Assembly (NCBI GenBank): GCA_029204225.1
Contig: CM055102.1
Coordinates: 36,574,585 to 36,638,584, forward strand
Direction of reading: 5' to 3'
Length of the DNA stretch: 64,000 nt
DNA from: Diphasiastrum complanatum
Taxonomy: Eukaryota > Streptophyta > Lycopodiopsida > Lycopodiales > Lycopodiaceae
In this document: positions 1 through 12,693 of the stretch, piece after piece
Position numbering within the stretch: position 1 is the stretch's first letter
Layout of the letters: each line of letters starts with the position of its first letter
Program-made: the position numbers and the translations under genes
Notes under the pieces: generated by a model
Database searches by the model: none
The model's input: only the letters and a program-made list of their open reading frames with translations
What the model was told of the DNA's origin: nothing

Positions 1-332
1 TTTATATGCTTATGACCGGCACTGGGTCCTTTTTTATGACATTGACTGGCCTTGGGCCCTTATTATATGGTTATATGTGGAGTGGGGGCCCGTAGGAGGG
101 CGCACTATTTTCCCTCCACATTTTGCCTCCCTGTACTTTTGAATTCCTATTTTAGGGTTTATTGGTAGGGTATTTATAGGGGCATTTGTACACTCATTTT
201 TCAGATTATTGATTGGTATTGCTTGGGCTCTTCGTGGTAGAACCTATTGTCTGGTCTATTGCTTGTAGGGCTTTAGTCTATTGCTGTCTTTTATGTTTCA
301 TTGATTCAACACCTGAGATTTTGATCATAACT
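1..332 (+). mobile_element. partial LTR of a Ty3/gypsy-type retrotransposon
   Basis: This stretch lies directly upstream of a primer-binding site at 333-344 and therefore should be the 3' part of a left LTR cut by the window edge. It contains a TATA-like box near 172-178 (tatttatagg), a likely promoter for the element. The true LTR start is outside the window. No second LTR copy is visible in the window. Confidence 0.6.
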
Positions 333-344
333 TGGTATCAGAGC
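333..344 (+). other. primer-binding site, initiator tRNA-Met type
   Basis: TGGTATCAGAGC matches the sequence complementary to the 3' end of plant initiator methionine tRNA, used to prime minus-strand DNA synthesis of LTR retrotransposons. It sits two bases after a plausible LTR end and is followed by an untranslated leader of about 660 bp. Confidence 0.8.
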
Positions 345-1005
345 ACTTTCCTGATTGCTGAATTTCAGATCTGAATTTTTGATTGGGTGCCCATCTTCCT
401 TGCTGATTTTTCTCTCTTTGCTGAGGGCTTTCGTCTCTTTGCTTCAGCAACATTCAGCACAGTTTGGAGGAGGACCAACTCCCATCAGAGCATTTTCCTT
501 GGCGGAGCTTTAGCAGATAGTTAGCGGAAGTACTTTCGCTAAATTTGGCGGCCGGAAAAAAAAAAAATTTGGGTAGATTATTTCCGACGCCCAAGTTCCA
601 AATTCTTTTCCCTCTTTTTTTTTGAATCCTCCATTTGATTCAGGGAGAGGATTCACAACCATCTTTTCAGTTTTGATTGGAGGCTGTCCATCGCCCTATT
701 TCATCACGTTTTCCACAGATTTCCAGCCATATTTTCAGCATTGATTGGAGGCTGTCCAACGCCCACTTTCATTCTCCTTGTGGTCACATTTTCCAGCCAG
801 CTCTTCGCACACGCTTGGAGCTCTATCGAGAGGTATCTTTGCTGGTTTTTCCTTGCTTTCCACACCTTTTCTTGACATTTGTCATTTCCTTTGTTGCTCT
901 TAGTGTCATTTGTGTACCTAAAGCGTATTTGGGGTGACGACAAAAGTCCGCTCCCTCCGATATTAAGCTTTTCTTACACTCTCTTCACTTCCTACATTCC
1001 TTGAC

Positions 1006-1440
1006 CATGGATACTTCCCCTACATCTTCTGAGCCTCGCATACCGTCTTCCACTTACCTTGACGAAGTACGGCATGAATTCTGAGATCATCTTAGGGAAG
1101 CCATGAGTGATGTACGCACTGATTTACGCCAGGAGTTACGAGAGACGTTCACTGCTCTTTCTGCCCAGATTGCTACACTATCATTACCAGTGTTTCTCCA
1201 CTATCTCCACCTGTTCCCCCACAGCGTACATTTCCACCACCCGAGACTCCTTCATTTTCTGGTCCTTTGCCATGAGACTTTAAGGATAAGGTTCAGCTTA
1301 CTGTGTATTCTGGGTCATCCGATGGGAATGAACTCGAGAATTGGTATTCTAAGCTTGAGACCTACTTCCTTATGTTTCCTAAGACCTACTTTTTCTAAGC
1401 TTGAGACCTACTTCCTACTTTCTTATGTTTCTAAAGCAAG
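1006..1440 (+). pseudogene. broken gag of the gypsy-type element
   Basis: From an ATG at 1006 a reading frame begins MDTSPTSSEPRIPSSTYLDE, stops at about 1082, and can be followed with a further stop and frame change into VYSGSSDGNELENWYSKLE near 1300-1365. The latter resembles the conserved start of Ty3/gypsy gag (a substrate-like 'W..K.E.Y' block). A 35-45 bp segment (tctaagcttgagacctactt) is duplicated at 1348-1425. Homology is lost after about 1440, just before the hAT element. Clearly non-functional. Confidence 0.55.
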
Positions 1441-1511
1441 TGTCAGGGTTCACCTGCAACCAAAAACAATACATTGTTGTCAGGCAGGTATTGTGCAACT
1501 CACTGCATTTT

Positions 1512-4266
1512 TTAAAAGCAAATCAATTCATCAAAGCATAGCAAGAAAAAGGGGGTGATGATGTGACTCACCTCGAGCATCTGACCCTCTCCTCGTGTGC
1601 GCCTCAGCATACGGCCGTTGGTGTTCAAAAACACCAACCACCTGCACTGCTCGATGGATAACCTGTTCCTCTTTTGCGTGTGATACAAGGCCCAGGTGCT
1701 CCAATTCCGCTCGCAAGCTCCTGCTGAACAGTCCTGTGCAAGGACTCTCTCAGCCAATCGCCTCAGGTCACTTGTGTTGCGCCCATGGATGCACCACCAT
1801 GTAACGGGCCTCAGCTGATCCTCCCTCCGCCGACTCTGCTCTCCATCGAAAGGAAACTGGAAGCGCTCAAATGCGAGCAGCTGGCTTGCAATGTTGGCCA
1901 AAATCAGACCTGTTGGCAGAAGAAAAAACATGGCACATGTAAGACCCCTCAAATTCACACACTACCAATGAGTACAATACTGCAGTAACATTGCTACCAA
2001 CCGATTTCTCACACGTACTTGGTCTGGGCCATACGCGCTCCGTGTACTCCACCCATCCCAGGTGCAGCTCCGAATCGTCCCTCTCTCGGGTAGAGCGCCA
2101 CAAGGGGTGCAACATGTGGGCTACGACGTGGATGGGTTGGTGGAAGTAGTCCCATCTGGCCTCCCATATACATGAGATCTCGCGCCTCCTGCAGCAGACA
2201 AATTACAACAATCACTAAACGATAGCATAAAAGAAACGCATCAGACTTGAGTGAGAAACAACAAACTAGACTCTGAAGAGTCATACCTGTGCTCATGCAA
2301 GGATGACGTCAAAATCCCCTCGCCGATGCGGTCCATGAACTCGTAAATGAGAGACCGAGGGTGCACCCCTCACGGTTTACCAGGCACAGCACTCTGAAAA
2401 TGGGTAGAAGGATCCCAGTAATCTCCTCAGCAGCTCCCCAGAACTCATCGCGGTACACAGTGGACTGGAAAAATGCCGAATGTGGGAGGTCTGTAAAGTC
2501 CCCGAAGGCCTCGCTGGAAACCATCCGTCGCAATGCGTCCTTCACCACCACCAATCGCTCTAGCACCAAGAAGTAAAAAGCAAAGCGTGTGGGTGCGGGC
2601 TTCTTCAGGTTTAGGGTGGAGAAGGTGCGGAACAGGGCCAACACACGCCTCTTCCTGGTGACAAAAGTGACCAGGCGCATGGCCGTAGAAGTGATCTGCA
2701 ACACAAACATCCAGTAAAAAAGTTTAGACAGTAGTTGAGATGTGGTTAGTAGCATCGAAGGAAGAAAGCATAGCAAATAGAACAAACTATACCTCTCTGA
2801 TCCATGGAAGCGCACACAGGTCATGGATGAGCAAGTCTATGCAATGTGCAGCACAGGGTGTCCACACAATGCTGGGGTGCTCCCTCATCATAATCTCGCC
2901 CATCTGCTTGCAGTTCGAGGCGTTGTCGGTGACAACCTGAACCATGTGCTCAACCTCGATGTCAGCAATAACATCTCTAATGACCTCCCATATGAAATTG
3001 GCTGTGATGGCGTCACCACCTCGAGTGGCATCCACACCACGTAGGAATACTGTGCCAAGCGGGCAAGAAACCAAGACATTGATGACGGATCGCCGACAAA
3101 TGTCGGTCCATCCATCACTCAATATTGTGCATCCATACCTGCCGCAGAACACCCATTAGCTACATGCAAAAATTGCGCCACCAGTAAAGCCTAAACACAT
3201 GCAAAGAGATAATAAAGACAAGGTACTTACTCCTGCCAAGCTGAGCGAATGAAACTCAGCTCCCGCGTGATGGTCTCCTCCTCCTGACGAAGCAATCTGT
3301 CCGCAGTGCCTCTCGCCTGGGAGGTGTCCATGTAGCATCCACGGCCGCCATCTGTGCGCAGAACTCCCTGAACACCCAAGTGTCAGCAACAACAAAAGGA
3401 ATGCCGCACATGTAAAAGAAATGGCCACACAGTCAAGTGCAACGGGCCTGCCGCTCTCTCTGCCACCCACATCAATCAAGGGTCTGCTGCCTTGGCCTAA
3501 CCCCTCTCTGGTGTATATATGGTGCTTGTGGTCTAGCATGCCCAACGGATGGCTGATTTGTGGGTGTGTCACTCTCTCTGGCAACATTAGCCAAAGCATG
3601 TGGTGCATCTGCTGCTGAGGAGGAGGGACGAGAAGCACTCGCTGCCGCTGAACCAACATGCTCATCTGATGGTCGTGCTGTTGCTGCGGATGGAACTGAA
3701 GGTGTTGTACTAGGCCCTGCACCTGAACCATGCTCTGCCCGTGATGTACTGGGCCGTGCACCTGTACCATGCTCTGCCCGTGATGTACTGGGCCCTGCAC
3801 CTGTACCATGCTCTGCCCTTGATGTACTAGGCACTGCACCTGTACCATGCCCAGCCCGTGATGTACTATGCCCTGCAGCTGTACCATGCCCTGCCCGTGA
3901 CGTTCTGGGCCCAATACCCATGGTAGGCCCTGCTTGCCTGCCTGTGAGCCCTCCGACATGCCTGCCTGTAGCTGCTCCTGCTACCTGTCCCTGTCTAGAA
4001 CCCTGTGATGCAGTACCGGGCCTGTACATGGTAGACAACCTTTGCAGATCCTCATCAGAAATCTTGGGGCAATCAGATATGCCCAATGTCCGCCCATCTG
4101 GCCCTCTGACCCGCAACAAGTGAGCCCTAACCCTAGTGAGTGATCCCATGAGGTGACCACCGCAACGCAAGCATCTCCATCTGCGGGTGCCTGAGCCATG
4201 GTGTGTGGCCACGTCCTTGTCGGTAAGCTCAACCTCGGCCCAAAGGCCTCGGTCCCACACTGGCAT
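1512..4266 (-). pseudogene. hAT-family transposase gene, six exons, near-intact
   Basis: Exons on the minus strand at 4266-3502 (3' limit uncertain), 3367-3231, 3138-2793, 2695-2287, 2188-2019 and 1909-1512 join with GT-AG introns. Exon 1 encodes a BED-type zinc finger (RWRCLRCGGHLMGSLTRVRAH) and a low-complexity linker of 13-residue repeats. Exon 3 encodes the DUF659 catalytic region (YGCTILSDGWTD, VVTDNASN, WTPCAAHCIDLL). Exons 4-5 continue the core (RREISCIWEARWDYFHQPIH). Exon 6 carries the hAT dimerisation region (AERVLAQDCSAGACERNWS, then KRNRL). Phases agree throughout except exon 4, where one base is missing in the C-run at 2366-2369 (plus strand), between CLVNREG and SLIYEFMDRIGEG. 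Restored length would be about 741 residues, typical of the family. In hAT elements the product cuts and moves the element; this copy has that one frameshift. Terminal inverted repeats were not resolved. Confidence 0.85.
3715..3912 (-). repeat. 39-bp minisatellite inside the hAT transposase linker
   Basis: Five consecutive 39-bp units encode 13-residue repeats of the type GPSTSRAEHGTGA on the minus strand. The units differ by single substitutions and keep frame. They separate the BED finger from the catalytic domain and look like a flexible linker that grew by slippage or unequal exchange. Confidence 0.85.
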
Positions 4267-6012
4267 CGTATCAACACGACCCTAAACCTGCAAACAACAA
4301 ATAAATAATCAAGCAAACGTTCAGTAGAAAAAAAAATACATTGCATTGAACAACATTACCGAGCTCAAAATACCAGAGCATACATCAGAACGATTCCAAT
4401 TCACACATCATATCAAGTGCCAAAAAAGAACATGAGATTAGGGCGTGGGATAGAATAATTTCAGTATGAGCGATAACAGGCGACTGACGTTAGCGTGGGA
4501 GTCCGTGCAGGCGTAAAGGAGTGCAGTGTGGGCCTAAACCGCGCCCGTAGCAGATGTTTGCACGATGGTCCACGCCTAAACCCTAAAAAGAATGGAATCA
4601 GGGCATGAAAATTGAAATTTGTGATACGGACGTAGATGGGCGGAACGGAGGTGACAGGAGTCTGTGCAGGCATGTGGAAATGCATTCTAGGCTCAGACAT
4701 CACCTCAATCAGTTTCCAACAAGTCATTTGTGAAAATGGCAAAATAAGACAAGCATTTGGAATGTGGTCTTCAAATCTCGCTAGGCATGTCGTAATGGCT
4801 GAAACTGACGCCGTAGGAATCACTGTGAGCATGAAGAAAGGTGGTCTAGAGCCAAACTACGCTCGATTTGGTTGCCTACAGCTCAATGTCAACACCTGCA
4901 AAAAATCAAGCCTACACTTACCAAATATTGAGAATTGGTCGTTTTGCTCTCCACAAAGCTCAGACCCACCCGGCACTGTGCACACCACCTCCGTATCGCC
5001 GAGTAGATGCCTATCGACTATTCACTTGCGAAGATCGGATGCCCATAGCTCTCAGAAAAAAAATTTGCCTCCTCCATCGCTGGCGTGGTTCTGTCTGCGA
5101 GGAGGCGGCCCGAAATGAATTAATACGTTTTTTTTTTGGACGATTCGGCAGAACAATTCTATGAAGCGAATTGCAATTCGCGATTCGCTGCATCTATGAT
5201 CCATACATGCAAGTCATTACTATTGATACTCTACACTATGCCAACAGCCGTCCTAACCCATGCAATAGCTCCACACGTCATAAGATGTGTGACACGGTCC
5301 TCACAAGGTTATTGATTACATTTCTCGCCTAGTTTGGAATAACGAAGCGTAACCAATAATCTGTAGTACCGGAGTACTGTGTATCCAAGTCTAGGATTAT
5401 GCCGAATCCTATATGCAGGATGTGGACATAACACCGCCACCCTTGTAGATGAAAAGTGAAATTGAGAGCTGGCTAGGGACACCACCTCCACACCTTGAAG
5501 ATGGTCGAATCAACCTGCATGTGATTGACTCCGTTTGTTGAATACCTCCTTTAAGGACACTATTTGGTATTAGGGGAGGGGTATATATGTGTGATCAGGG
5601 TTTAGTAGCTTAGGGCCCTTGCTAATTACATTTAGACCCGTAAAACATCAACTATGTTTTGTTCCATGTGATCATAGGGTAAAGGTCCCAACAACATTTC
5701 TAGGAGATTTAATAGTTGGAACCAACTTTAATGGGAGACTGAAATCCCTAATTCTCGATTGGAAAGCGGGGTCCTTGTTAATGTAGCTTTTGATAATAGA
5801 TAATGTGACCTTTGTTGAAGCAAGACTGCATTTTCAATAGTTGTTGATATCTTGGTTGAAGAATCATAATTTATTGATATTTTACTGCTCTATTGTTCCA
5901 TTTTGGATTATTTTCAGCAATGTGTTCATAACGGTTCTATCTATATATGTACATCTATGGATGATATGAGCAGCAAGGCTATCTATCAATGACTTGTTGG
6001 ATTGATTTGCAG
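4267..6012. other. non-coding stretch between hAT gene and golgin exons
   Basis: No convincing coding sequence. The first part is presumably the 5' flank of the hAT element. A short near-palindrome, gaattgcaattcgcgattcgc, lies at about 5167-5188. The stretch from about 5300 on reads as ordinary intron or intergenic DNA. Upstream exons of the golgin gene were looked for here and not found. Confidence 0.5.
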
Positions 6013-9000
6013 GCTGAAAATGCTCAACTTGCTAAAACTCTGGCAGCTGCACAACGGAATCTTGATAGAGAGGTACATGCCATAGGAAAGTTTACGAGTA
6101 CCACTAAGGAGCACATATGCTTCCTATTTTATATACCAATTTGTCACTTGGTTTGTAGTCTGCTTCACGTAGCATGATTATGTAGAAGTTCTTACAAGAG
6201 CATTGAACTCATTTGCATCATTCTTACATCAAATTTTTTTAACAGCTTTCACACCTAATTCAAGTTCGTAGCAAGGTTGATGCACAAAAGGTGGCTAAAG
6301 CAGGTACATCGTTCTCAATGTTTTAAGGAATTGCTGTCAGTCATGAAGCTTAATAACTGGATGTTTAAATTGATATGAAGTCCTAGAATATTAGAACTGT
6401 ACCTCAACCTCGTTAATCATTTTGTCCCTGGTTAGTGTCTAAACTGTGTGTGCTTTATGAACCAAAGGCTTTCTTATAGTATCAAAGAAATGGTTCTAGC
6501 TGAGCCTGCTCATACTCAGTCATGAACTACGTCTACATTACTTATTCATATTAACGCATCTGAGTTGTATGGACCCCATAAATAGCATATTTTTAAACCT
6601 TGTGATAAATGCCCTCTTAAGCACTTCCCAATTCTAGCGCTCTTCAGTATACAGATTTGGAGGAATCGATCTAGGTCATTTTTGGTGGAAAAATTCGATA
6701 GAACTGAAAGGGAAATTTCGATTTTCCTCGGTACATGTGCTGTGCCTATCAAATTTGAATTAGACATTTGAATAAATATAAATCTGGTTCTGCTTGATTC
6801 TGATTTTGATATGATCATAATCGAAACAATTGATTACATAGACAAACACTAAACAGAAGATAATTGCTTTGCGGAAGCATTAGAAATACGCAGACAATGT
6901 TCAAACAATCATCAAAATTCGAATCAACAGATTTGACAAAGTAAAAAGGAGGAAATAAGTACACTTGAATACTGTTGAAATATAAACCTAGTTAAATAAA
7001 TAAAACATAGCACATGGTTTATCTGGAGGCCAAAGTTTTAAGCCCCAAATAAACTTAGGCAGAAATTTTTCAGTACAAACTCGTGGAGGGCCTTCTTGCA
7101 TGATGATGCCACTTGTCCACTTGAGTTTGGTAGACCCCCATGCACATGTGCATGGGGGAGAACAAGTTAATTTGCCACCTAACAGAGCATGCATGAATAT
7201 TCTGACACTTGGCAATTGCATGCCAGTGATTGTACATACTCGAATTCTATTTAATAGAGTCTCCACGAGTTGGAGAGTGTGTTGAATGGAATCATCTTCC
7301 ATCTTCATCATTTTTCATTGTCTCCTTGATCTGAATACTAGTAGGAGGTCGCATTTGGATCTGATCTGATCTTTTACATGTTTCTCCCTCTCCTCTCATC
7401 AGATTTCGATGAGGACAATTGCATACTGATCCTTGGAGGAGGGCGCTACCATTCCTATGCTTTCTAGCTTCAATCAAATTGTTTCCATGACCAGAACAGC
7501 CATCATTCAGATCTGATTGGGCGCTGGATCTGATTTGTTTGTTCCTTCATTTCTCCACAGTGGATAGTCAGAATTGAATCAAATCAATTACACAAGATTT
7601 CTATTGCATAGGCTCTACATATTTTAATGAGCGAGAATCGTTACAGTTTGAATACACAATTTTGCATCTTTTTCTTAATGCTTTAGGAATTTTAGCGATA
7701 TTTTACTTCTGAGTAATGTTATGAGGTTAAAAACCTGAACTTTGAAGTGCTTAAAGATGAACTAAACTGGCTAGGTTGGGCTTTCAAATGATGTTGATTG
7801 TAGTTCAAAGTTGTACTGCAATAAGGCAGGTAGTTTCTGAAGGCTGTCCTGAATTAGGCTGCCACTTTGCCTATGTGTCTTTGCTGAGAATGAGGAGATC
7901 AGACTGCTTTGACATTTCTGCACTTTGCCTAGTTTCTATTTAACTTTTCTGATTCAAAGATGTGTTTGCAGTAGACCTGCTGACAAACCACACTACTTGA
8001 TCTATCTGAAAACAAATGCACGTATGCTGGTTTTTGCAATTTCATCTTTGTTTTATTCAAATTTCTATTCAAGGAACCTTTCTAAATACTTTTTTATTTT
8101 TCACATGGTGTAAAGTTTTCCTTTTTGGGAGCAAAGTGCAGAGTTAGTTCCTATATTTTGCAGCAGTTAGCCTTTCGATTGCTTGGGAGGTAGACATGGC
8201 ATTTTTGTATTTGCTGTTCATATTATTATCAAAATCTACGTTACATTTTTCAACAGAAATAATATTGTTTTATATGAAATGCTACAGATTTAGAGAGGAA
8301 GATTGCAAAACTGAATAGCTGGATTTCTCTTTCTCAGATGCCTCCACAGGTATGATCAGGCTTCACCTATTAGAATAGCTGTCTGGCTCATGTAAATTTT
8401 CCTCGTAATGTAGGAACGAGCAATCACATGACATACAAACTCAGGTTCTTTGCAACTTGGAGTGCTTATGGAATGAATACTGAAGAGCATTGGATGCAAT
8501 TTATGCTTGTATCTAATAGACCTTGTTCTAGAACATGACGAGTTTTCTTTTGGGCAACGAGCATGAAGATAGAGGAAGTAGCTTGGAAAAGGGTGGCATG
8601 GAAGAAGAAGCCTACACTAGCAGGATGTAAAAATAGTTATGCAATGCACTGGCAGCTTGAAATTTAGGGAACCTTCAATCACATGATACAGTTAATGAGA
8701 ATGTGAGAACATCAAAAAGTGATGCAGAGATGAAAAAAGCAATAAAGTTGACTTGTAATATGTCAGAAAGAGTGAATCAAGCATATCATAAAACATGAAA
8801 TCCACTTATAACCTGTTAAAGACTATGCTATTGAAGTACATGATAAGCAGAAAGGGACCTTTTTCTTCTAACTTGTTTCCTCGAAATATCGATTTCTGGC
8901 TTAAAAGTCTTTCGAACCTGAGTTCATTTTGCGATCATGAGCTTTAATTACTGGCCTGAGAAAAGCATTGCCTAGCCTAAGCTTGAGAGGAAGAGGAAAT

Positions 9001-12000
9001 AAGTTAAGGCATTGAGCAGAATAAGGCCATATCTTGTAGAAAACTAAAGATTGTTTAGACTTTGTACCACCTTGTTGTATCTTGACATTAATTATACTGA
9101 ATGTTCCAAGTTATTGTAATCTTAAATATCATCAATGCTCTGTCCCAACAAGTCCACATCTCCTTTTCTATTTCGAGAACGTAATTGTCTACTCTGTAAA
9201 ACTCTGATATGAATTTCAATCCAAAGTCAAATTGTTTGTTAACGCCATTTTTATCCTGTCTTTCACCTCAATGCGCAGCATTTCAAGGACTTATTATGTG
9301 ATGGTGCAATGAAATTAACGTCTGATAATACTATGATATTCTGTCAACCCAAAAAAAACTTGACGTATTGCTGAGGTCTGAACTGAAATTCAGGCAGGAG
9401 AAGCAGACTATGGCTTTGTGGCAGAGGAAAAAACAGAAATCTTGTTGAAAATCAATGACTGCAAAATGCAGGTATCTTGTATTACATGCAATTTTTTTTA
9501 GAATGTGTACGGACTTCGTAATATTGTGCTTGGATCTTACTATGCCGTGGCACATAATACATGAAGTCCTGTTTTGAACGAGTAGCAGATGCCAGGTCTG
9601 ATGTTGTGTGTGGTTCTGTATTTTGACCTGATTGATCACATATATGAAACAAATTATTTAGTTATTTGGCGGAAATGCCAGTTATATTTGATTGTCTGGA
9701 ACTCTATTTGAGCTTTATTGTTTTTGATGCAGCATTTCTAGTAATTGTTATTTATGGCCTGTGAGATTTACAAATGTTTGATGTTAAGATATTCTTGATA
9801 TGGAAAACAGTACCAAGAAGTCCAGTTCTGTTATAAATTGGGCTGTGCAAGGCTTTAATGCTGGACATTAAAGATCAGAATATACGGTAAGCACAATATT
9901 TCGACAATTCTGCTACAATGAGATCACGATAAGTGACTGTACGAGTAGAACCAAGCATCTATATCTCTTGACCACATGCACATACACATGGTCAGGATCT
10001 ACTGTCTGGATCAGCTGCAGCTTTTGTTTAGTAGATCAAACGGAAAGAAAACAGAAATCCCTCAACAACTGCAAAGTAAATACCACAATCAATGCACAGA
10101 ACCTCATGAAAATAACCTTTAGGTGATACTGATATCTGAAAACTCATATTTCAGTTAAACGCAGATGTGAGAAACAATGTGACAAGTATTTTTATTGAAG
10201 TCTGAAAGGTGGCAACTGCACTGTGGGAGTAAAGACAAATAGTCTTTTTATCCATATGACAGCCTACAATGCATATCCCCATCATGTAGCCTGCGTGTGC
10301 TGAAATGCTTCAGGAAGGTGCCAACTTAAGGAATAGAAATGCCAATACAGTCAAAATCATATCAAATGATATTGACAGACTAAGAACGTACTGAACCTCT
10401 CACAGTAATGGCTTATTCTGGTTCAGCTGTGAATTGAGTAGTGTTGTATTGACAGTCGTGCTCCCAAGATGGTTGAGATTTTTGCAATATGGTGCATTAT
10501 GGGTTTCGTATGTGTACTATTGGTTTAAATCTGAAAATGCTTTGTCTTGCCACCTAGTCTATGGTTGCATTTGATGCATAATCGAGCTGTGATCTCTTTT
10601 TGCCATAACACTGATAACATTTTTTAAGGAAAGTGGGCAGCCCATGTTTTCTTTTTTCACCGTATTAAGTTCCTACATTCAAGCAACGCTGTCTTCATAT
10701 GTGCATTTCTATGCCAAGATTACATAGAGGTAAATTCTTCAATAAGCTGTGTAAAGAAACACTATCGCCTTGGATGACCTCTCATGTTGCATGTGGACAA
10801 ATTTGTTCAAGTTCAAAATGGTTTTGCAGTTGATGTCTCTAAAAAGTATACCAAAATTCCCACGTGGGTTCTCAATTTCCTGTTTGTTCACTGCTCTAGG
10901 TTGCACACAATTATCTATGTTGAGCCTCTTTTGTTGTCCAATATGATGCATTTTTGTGATTTCAAATCGTGTTTAAAGGTGAAGGATCTTGAGGAGAAGT
11001 TAGCAAATGCAAAGAATGTTCAGCAAACTCCAACAGATGTTGAGATAGAACTAGAACACCGGCTGAATCAGTTAACTGAACACCTTATTCAGAAACAGGC
11101 ACAGGTAAACATTTGACCATTCTGAAGCTGGCATTGCGGAACATTTAAGTACAACTCGGGTAAACTGTGATTCTAAAAATGCAGTATCAGGTTGAAGGCA
11201 TGACTATGATGAAAAATTGTCATGCAAATTTTTTCGTTATTCCAGAAAAATCTCCAAACCAAGGAGTGTGCAAAAGTTATTGATCATGTATACTAAAGTT
11301 ACAGTTCTGTGTTTGTCATGTCAGGTAGAGGAACTCTCCACAGAGAAGGCAACTCTTGTATTCAGACTTGAGGTGAGGATCTGTATTTCTTTGCAGCACC
11401 ATGAAATTTTTTCTTTAATTAAGACACTTATAGTTATGAATTTGTCAAAATAGATTTGTTGTGATATGGAGTTGGAGGTCAACATAACATCCAAAGTAGT
11501 TAAAGACCATCAAAATCCCCATCAAAGTTGTTGAGAAGGCACAAGATAACTTGACATTAGCATCAACCACAAACGATGGAATTCATGGAGAGGATTGACA
11601 CAATTTTAGTTGTGACCCATTTCATATGTCAAATTTGTTATTTGAATACCAACATTTGATGGATTCAACTTGTTGCCTATCCATGAAATTCAAAATAGAA
11701 ATGGTATGACAATGAAATGTCTACAAAAAATTCAGTATTCATGTTATTTTCCACTTTGAGTTGCGTTCCAATGAAAAATTCCACATCTATAGTGATGTAT
11801 CTCTAAAGCCAGTGTATATTTACGAAGATGCAGGCTCTGATCCAGAACGTGTTCTAGAACACCCGGAATGCATTTTGGATCGCATTCCGGAAAATCCCAT
11901 CTGGGTTTCCTGGAATGTGTCCACCACCCAAAAAAAAAAGAAATAGGTTTTTTTAAAATTTGTGTTTGGGTTTGTATTCTGTTAGTGGTTTAAGGTGTTA

Positions 12001-12693
12001 GTGTTTAATGTTAGGGTTTGAAAGAATTTGTATGTAATGCTTAAAATTGAATCTTTAGTGGTTTTATATTTATTTTTAGGTAAATCTAAAAAACAAAGGT
12101 GTTCCGGAAAATGGATGCAGTGGAACGTGTTCCGCAGCATACATCGTGTATACGAACTTATTAGAAAGCAAGATAGTCTTTTTCATAAGCCATATCTTCT
12201 GCCTGCCTGATTTTTTGCAGCATTCTCTGTGCTAATGCAGACACTGTCAAATCTTCTCCAAGATCAAGGATCTCCTTTGGCATCACATTCAACAAATCGC
12301 AAAAAGGCTGGTGTCTCTGATTGGTCAAGCATGGATGAAGATTTGGAGTATGGAGCTAGCAAATTCTATAGCTCCAAATACAAAGTCTCTACTAACAATC
12401 GTGATGATCTTCATCGAAATGTACTCACCAAGGCTCTCATTAACCCTCATATGTTAGATGGTTTCTACCGTCGTATTGACAGTCTTTTCCTAGGAGGGGC
12501 CCATATCTTGCGGATGCACAAGTTAGCTCGAGCCTTGGCTGGTTTCTACTTGTTGGCCCTCCATTGCTGGGTCTTATTTATCCTTTTGATGCATTCAAAT
12601 TCAAGTAGGGAAGGTAGCTCAATTGCTAATTCTTCCACAGTTTTGAATTCCGCTGATTCTATTAATGTCTTGAATGCAACAAGAGCGAGCTAA
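6013..12693 (+). CDS. golgin-84-like protein (plant golgin candidate 1/2), 3' part
   Basis: Seven exons, 6013-6072, 6246-6303, 8288-8349, 9394-9471, 10979-11104, 11325-11372 and 12241-12693, have GT-AG borders and fully consistent phases, giving about 294 residues to a TAA stop. The protein is coiled coil (AENAQLAKTLAAAQRNLDRE, DLERKIAKLNSW), then the block LNQLTEHLIQKQAQVEELS and TEKATLVFRLE that I recognise from plant golgin candidates 1 and 2. The last exon ends in FYRRIDSLFLGGAHILR and a membrane segment LAGFYLLALHCWVLFILL near the C terminus. Known golgin-84 proteins are Golgi tail-anchored tethers for vesicle capture. Family members are about 670 residues, so the N-terminal half is absent from the visible exons; it may lie left of the window beyond the hAT insertion or have been lost. 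All introns are retained, so this is not a processed copy. Confidence 0.8.
11849..12145. repeat. cluster of GTTC/GAAC palindromes in a golgin intron
   Basis: In the last golgin intron, 11849-11862 is a perfect 14-bp palindrome gtgttctagaacac. It is followed by an inverted repeat with arms ccggaatgc (11863-11871) and gcattccgg (11882-11890). A further pair of ggtgttccgg and ggaacgtgttcc blocks follows near 12097-12137. Similar palindromes occur at 38.5 and 39.2 kb. The class is unknown; a degraded short inverted-repeat element is possible. Confidence 0.5.

Noticed and set aside
677-943. Overlapping open frames on both strands at 0.68-0.94 kb
   Set aside because: They lie in the untranslated leader of the gypsy element, contain two copies of a gattggaggctgtccamcgccc repeat, and have no known motif.
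1440-1465. cagggttcacctgc near 1446 as a hAT terminal inverted repeat
   Set aside because: It begins like a hAT terminus, but I found no matching inverted copy right of 4.3 kb and no 8-bp duplication.
3156-4123. Alternative frames through the hAT linker rich in Val-Gln-Gly-His or Ala-Pro-Cys
   Set aside because: They are shadows of the 39-bp minisatellite in the other frames.
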